Shown here: positions 60,890 to 64,000 of the stretch, piece after piece
How the letters are laid out: every line of letters starts with the position of its first letter
Numbering within the stretch: the stretch's first letter is position 1
Assembly: GCA_905221605.1 (NCBI GenBank)
Contig: CAJNDS010002322.1
Location: 412,081-476,080, forward strand
Direction of reading: 5' to 3'
From: Symbiodinium natans
Lineage: Eukaryota > Sar > Dinophyceae > Suessiales > Symbiodiniaceae
Length of the DNA stretch: 64,000 nt
Translations under genes and position numbers: made by a program
Notes under the pieces: generated by a model
Database searches by the model: none
Told to the model about the DNA's origin: nothing
The model's input: only the letters and a program-made list of their open reading frames with translations

Positions 60890-60957
60890 GCTTTTGTCCT
60901 GGGGCGCGCTGGGCGGGCAACATGGACATGGCTGGCTTGCTGTCGCTTGGGCTTCGG
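60890..60957 (+). CDS. Exon candidate before a fully palindromic intron
   Basis: Frame FCPGARWAGNMDMAGLLSLG, then LR, from TGGGGCAG to a GT donor (TTCGG|GTCCGAG). A CCCTAAA array precedes it. The following intron would start with TTTAGGG, hold a family C element and end in CCCTAAA. Confidence 0.38.
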
Positions 60958-61062
60958 GTCCGAGGGTTTAGGGTTTAGGGTTTAGGGTTTAGGGTTTAGG
61001 GTTTAGGGTTTAGGGTTTAGGGTTTAGGGTTTAGGGTTTAGGGTTTAGGGTTTAGGGTTTAG

Positions 61063-61184
61063 GGGTAGTTACATGGGCCCTTCATATGGCCCCTTAGCTC
61101 CCAAAGGGTTCTGAAGTCTGGGCCCTGGAGTTGTACACGGGGTCCTTACTTACGGGCCCAGACGAAGGGACCATGTAACTACCC
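61063..61184. mobile_element. Inverted-repeat element, family C, reference copy
   Basis: Exact 14-bp inverted ends GGGTAGTTACATGG and CCATGTAACTACCC. Internal arms GAAGTCTGGGCCC and GGGCCCAGAC. It sits precisely between a TTTAGGG array (60964-61062) and a CCCTAAA array (61185-61247). Confidence 0.85.
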
Positions 61185-61259
61185 CTAAACCCTAAACCCT
61201 AAACCCTAAACCCTAAACCCTAAACCCTAAACCCTAAACCCTAAACCCGGGAACACTCT

Positions 61260-61640
61260 GATAGGCAGAGAGGGTTTGAGCTGGCTTTGCGGAGGAATGA
61301 ACCTCCCCCGAGCCCTCAACTCTACAACCGAAACCCTTAAACCCTCAGCCCCAAACCCAAAGCCCCCCGACCCGAAAACCCTAAACCCCAAGCTCTAAAG
61401 CCTAATCTTATACGAGCCCAAAACCCGAAATTCCATGCCCTAGAACCCAAACGCCCTTACACCCGAAGTCCAGACCTGGCACAACCCACTGGGAGCTAAA
61501 CAATGAGCCCTAAACCCCAAACCCCAAACCCCAAACCCCAAACCCCAAACCCCAAACCCCAAACCCCAAACCCCAAACCCCAAACCCCAAACCCTAAACC
61601 CTAAACCCTAAACCCTAAACCCTAAACCCCACACCCGAGC
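61260..61640. other. Spacer with CCCCAAA array
   Basis: Weak open stretch at 61270-61310, then CCCCAAA units at 61509-61590 and CCCTAAA to 61630. Confidence 0.45.
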
Positions 61641-61644
61641 TGAG

Positions 61645-61685
61645 GTCCTTTTGGCCTGCCTACATGCCGCTGGGAGAAGTGCGGG
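61645..61685 (+). CDS. Short exon candidate
   Basis: Frame VLLACLHAAGRSA from AGCTGAG to a GT donor (GCGGG|GTTTAGGG). C-rich before, G-rich after. Confidence 0.3.
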
Positions 61686-61971
61686 GTTTAGGGTCAAGGG
61701 TGGAAGGGTGTAGCGTTGCAGTAACTTCTTGCCCTAATAACCCTAAGCCTAAAGCCTAAACCCTGAACCCTGAACCCTGTTTGTTTGTTTCCATGTGGGA
61801 GGGGGGGGGAGAGGAACCTGAGGCCCAACTTGCCAGGGCACGTCTGAAGTTAGGCTCTTTCTTTTAGACCCCAAATCCGAAACCCTAAACCCTAAGCCCT
61901 AAGCCCTAAATCCTAAACCCTAAACCCTAAACCCTAAACCCTAAACCCTAAACCCTAAACCCTTAGCCGAG

Positions 61972-62075
61972 GCTCTTTCTGGGCATGATTCTACTGGCGA
62001 ACATCCCGCTGGCCGGCATGTTCTCCTTGATCCTCATGGCGTTCCTCACTTACTTCCGCCGGAGAACCCAGAAGG
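61972..62075 (+). CDS. Exon candidate with a transmembrane helix
   Basis: Frame LFLGMILLANIPLAGMFSLI, then LMAFLTYFRRRTQK, from AGCCGAG to a GT donor (AAGG|GTTCAGG). About 25 apolar residues followed by FRRRTQK fits a membrane helix with a basic cytoplasmic edge. A C-rich array precedes it and, unusually, another follows. May belong to the same gene as the cysteine-rich exon at 63632, but phases cannot be checked across the gap. Confidence 0.52.
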
Positions 62076-62339
62076 GTTCAGGGCTAAACCCTAAACCCTA
62101 AACCCTAAACCCTAAACCCTAAACCCTAAACCCTAAACCCTAAACCCTACATGTTAGGGTTCGGTAGGTTTGTGCTTTCTAGACGTTTCGCGCTGCAAGC
62201 GATAGGGTTGCATGCGAGTCTAAGAACCCCCACCCCCCGCCCGGAATCCAACCTGTAGTACCCTAAACCCTAAACCCTAAACCCTGAATCCGAAGCATGA
62301 ACCTCAACCCTAAACCCTATAGCGCTCCAGGGCTCAAGG

Positions 62340-62540
62340 GTTCCAGGGACCTAGGTCTCGATTGTTCTATTTAGGGCTCTAGGGTTCCAGGGTTTAGGGT
62401 TTTAGGGATTGTTCTACTTAGGGCTCTAGGGTTCTAGGGTTCTGGGGTCTAGGGCTCCAGGGTTCTAGGGTCCAGTTGGCTGTAGGGGTTTAGGGTTTAG
62501 GTTTAGGGTTTAGGGTTTAGGGTTTAGGGTTTGTGGTTGA
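62340..62540. repeat. CTAGGGTTCCAGGG variants and TTTAGGG
   Basis: Degenerate units such as TCTAGGGTTCCAGGG with CTAGGGC, then TTTAGGG. No gene. Confidence 0.6.
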
Positions 62541-62639
62541 GGGTTTGAATGGGTTTGACAGGTTAGTGTTGGAGCCTCAACAACGGGACCCAAGCCATGA
62601 GAAGCCTTGCGACGACGACTCGGCCACGGAACCCCGAAT

Positions 62640-62885
62640 TAGACCCTAAACCCTAAACCCTAAACCCTAAACCCTAAACCCTAAACCCTAAACCCTAAAC
62701 CCTAAACCCTAAACCCAAAACCCTAAACCCTAAACCCTAACCCCTAAACCTAAACCCTAAACCCTAAACCCTAAACCCTAAACCCTAAACCCTAAACCCT
62801 AAACCCTAACCCTAAACCCTAAACCCTAAACCCTAAACCCTAAACCTTAAACCCTAAACCCTAAACCCTAAACCCCTAAACCTCC
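62640..62885. repeat. Longest CCCTAAA array
   Basis: About 33 units with only a few substitutions or one-base losses. Confidence 0.95.
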
Positions 62886-63228
62886 CTGAAAACCTCGAAA
62901 AGCCCCGAACTCCCTAGGTGCCCTCCGAACACCCCACATAGGCCTGCACGCTTGAAAGCAACGAGCTGCGGCTGAAGGTTGGGTTAACGGGGTTTAGGGT
63001 TTCAGGGTTTAGGGTTTAGGGTTTAGGGTTTAGGGTTTAGGGTTTAGGGTTCTCTCAGACCCCAGGGCCTAAACTCTGAACAACAACCGAGCAGCGGAGA
63101 CTTTGGGGCGATGACTTTACGGCCAATCTTTAGGGCGTGAGGGGTTGTCGGGTTTTAGAGTTGCACTGTTGGTTTGAAGGGTTTTGGTTCGGACTTTGGG
63201 TTTTGCGTTTGGGGTTTGGTCCCTGAAG

Positions 63229-63351
63229 GCAACAAGCTCCGTGTGGCATTTGGCATGGCCGGGGCGAACGAGTGCACCACGGCCACTCGGAGGCGTCAGA
63301 CTTCGAGGTTGAGATTTCCCGTGCTGTCGAGAGGGAGCAGGGCGTCAAAAG
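63229..63351 (+). CDS. Exon candidate of 40 codons, unknown protein
   Basis: Frame QQAPCGIWHGRGERVHHGHS, then EASDFEVEISRAVEREQGVK, from CCCTGAAG to the GC donor AAAAG|GCTTTG. His-rich then acidic helix. Longer than most exon candidates. An overlapping frame on + (to 63503) and one on - are treated as shadows. Confidence 0.48.
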
Positions 63352-63625
63352 GCTTTGTTTTGCCTACAGATTCCCGTCATTACTTTGTGGTGCTTTACTG
63401 TAACTTTACATCTTTAGCCTTTTTTTTGTTTATTGGGTTTCTTAATAAGGCAGCTATAATAAGTTTAGTTTTTTGCTACCCTCCTAAGTGCAGCCAAGAT
63501 TAGTGCCTAGTAAGGCTGCCTCAACATTCCGAAAACTCCAAAATCCCTAAAACCCCAAAATCAAGAGCCCCAAGCGCATCAACAGACACACCTCAAGAGC
63601 TCGCGACTCACTGGCATGCGCGCTC
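63352..63625. other. Intron-like spacer
   Basis: T-rich sequence without arrays, including a pyrimidine stretch at 63405-63430. No exon called. Confidence 0.35.
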
Positions 63626-63631
63626 ACCCAG

Positions 63632-63688
63632 GTCTGTGGGGACTGCATCTTCGTCACATGCTGCACGTGCTGCGCGATCTCACAGGAG
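63632..63688 (+). CDS. Cysteine-rich exon candidate, PLAC8-like
   Basis: Frame VCGDCIFVTCCTCCAISQE from the acceptor TCACCCAG to a GC donor (CAGGAG|GCCTCA) or a GA donor three bases earlier. The pattern C-x2-C-(apolar)-CC-x-CC-x3-QE resembles the PLAC8/DUF614 family, membrane-linked cysteine-rich proteins connected with metal handling or cell size in plants and animals. The match is short, so this is a suggestion. A CCCTAAA array follows. Confidence 0.4.
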
Positions 63689-64000
63689 GCCTCATCATGC
63701 CCTAAACCCTAAACCCTAAACCCTAAACCCTCAACTCATTGGGCTTGAGGGTTTAGGGTGTTTTTGGGCTTGGCGATCATATTGGGGGTTCCAAGAACTT
63801 GAGAGATCCTAAGGAGGGCTGACCCGCACAAACATATGAGTCAATTGAATGGGTTTAGGGTTTAGGGTTTAGGGTTTAGGGTTTAGGGTTTAGGGTTTAG
63901 GGTTTAGGGTTTAGGGTTTAGGGTTTAGGGTTTAGGGTTTAGGGTTTAGGGCCCCCCCCACCCACCCACTGTCGCAGAGGTTACGAAGCTAGAAGCAAAT

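Larger units (their letters stand above)
1..64000. repeat. Dispersed telomere-like 7-mer arrays across the window
   Basis: Roughly one hundred short arrays of TTTAGGG (G-rich on +) or CCCTAAA (C-rich on +) are spread over the window. Large G-rich ones lie near 289-432, 4062-4165, 13963-14098, 14220-14286, 18606-18674, 25399-25483, 26690-26810, 27427-27500, 28336-28440, 30647-30760, 42630-42702, 44785-44998, 45238-45323, 50281-50370, 54256-54365, 59152-59341, 60964-61062 and 63850-63952. Large C-rich ones lie near 4535-4618, 12450-12543, 13022-13102, 21962-22098, 24790-24945, 25649-25740, 40333-40435, 44495-44645, 49104-49220, 52355-52465, 55465-55565, 61185-61247 and 62640-62885. The unit is the plant/dinoflagellate-type telomere repeat, but both orientations alternate with unique sequence, so this is not a chromosome end. 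Confidence 0.95.

Noticed and set aside
62595-62628. Short open stretch reading HEKPCDDDSAT
   Set aside because: The frame is open and flanked by arrays, but edges are weak and the array order is the reverse of most exons. Not enough to list.
62640-62885. True chromosome end
   Set aside because: The longest CCCTAAA array is followed by about 1.1 kb of unique sequence and further arrays in both orientations, so it is internal.

Overview
This looks like a nuclear contig from a dinoflagellate or a close alveolate relative. I infer that from four things. Arrays of the 7-base motif CCCTAAA/TTTAGGG are scattered across all 64 kb. Short GC-rich exon-like segments sit between the arrays. Intron starts of the GT, GC and GA types occur, a mix known from dinoflagellates. 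Every exon I could support reads on the + strand, as in dinoflagellate one-way gene arrays. No bacterial operon, rRNA, convincing tRNA or CRISPR array is visible, and the species cannot be fixed from the sequence alone.

Layout. 1-4.8 kb: telomere-like arrays, a 142-bp tandem repeat, a 33-bp family, a 22-bp family partly arranged as a palindrome, and an exon with a cytochrome c heme motif (3946-4017). 4.8-10.75 kb: an island of unrelated satellites bounded by the same short motif in inverted orientation. 10.75-16.5 kb: dispersed arrays with short exon candidates. 16.5-18.2 kb: two nearly identical intronless genes for a CHCHD2/MIX17-type twin CX9C protein. 18.2-44.6 kb: a long succession of exon candidates separated by introns rich in telomere-like arrays and small inverted-repeat elements, plus one 1.3-kb intron-poor coding segment at 34.85-36.17 kb. 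44.7-46.4 kb: a third CHCHD2-like gene, this one split by four introns. 46.5-64 kb: more exon candidates, including hydrophobic segments and a cysteine-rich PLAC8-like exon near the right end.

The main observation is how arrays relate to exons. Most exon candidates are preceded on the coding strand by CCCTAAA arrays and followed by TTTAGGG arrays, so an intron tends to open with the G-rich form and close with the C-rich form and could fold on itself. The G-rich repeat carries a GT and an AG in every unit, and in a few places both splice sites seem to be supplied by the repeat. The clearest case is 27423-27498, a putative 76-base intron made almost only of TTTAGGG units, with exons that join in phase. 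At least eight families of short inverted-repeat elements occur in the same introns. One has an exact 8-bp target duplication and a GA...AG layout, as expected of introner elements. Two telomere-like arrays are themselves flanked by exact 8-bp direct repeats.

Most single exon calls are weak alone, because open frames of 40-90 bases are common by chance. Their support comes from open frame, splice-like edges, flanking arrays and, in a few cases, matching phases. Most could not be assigned to genes or named.
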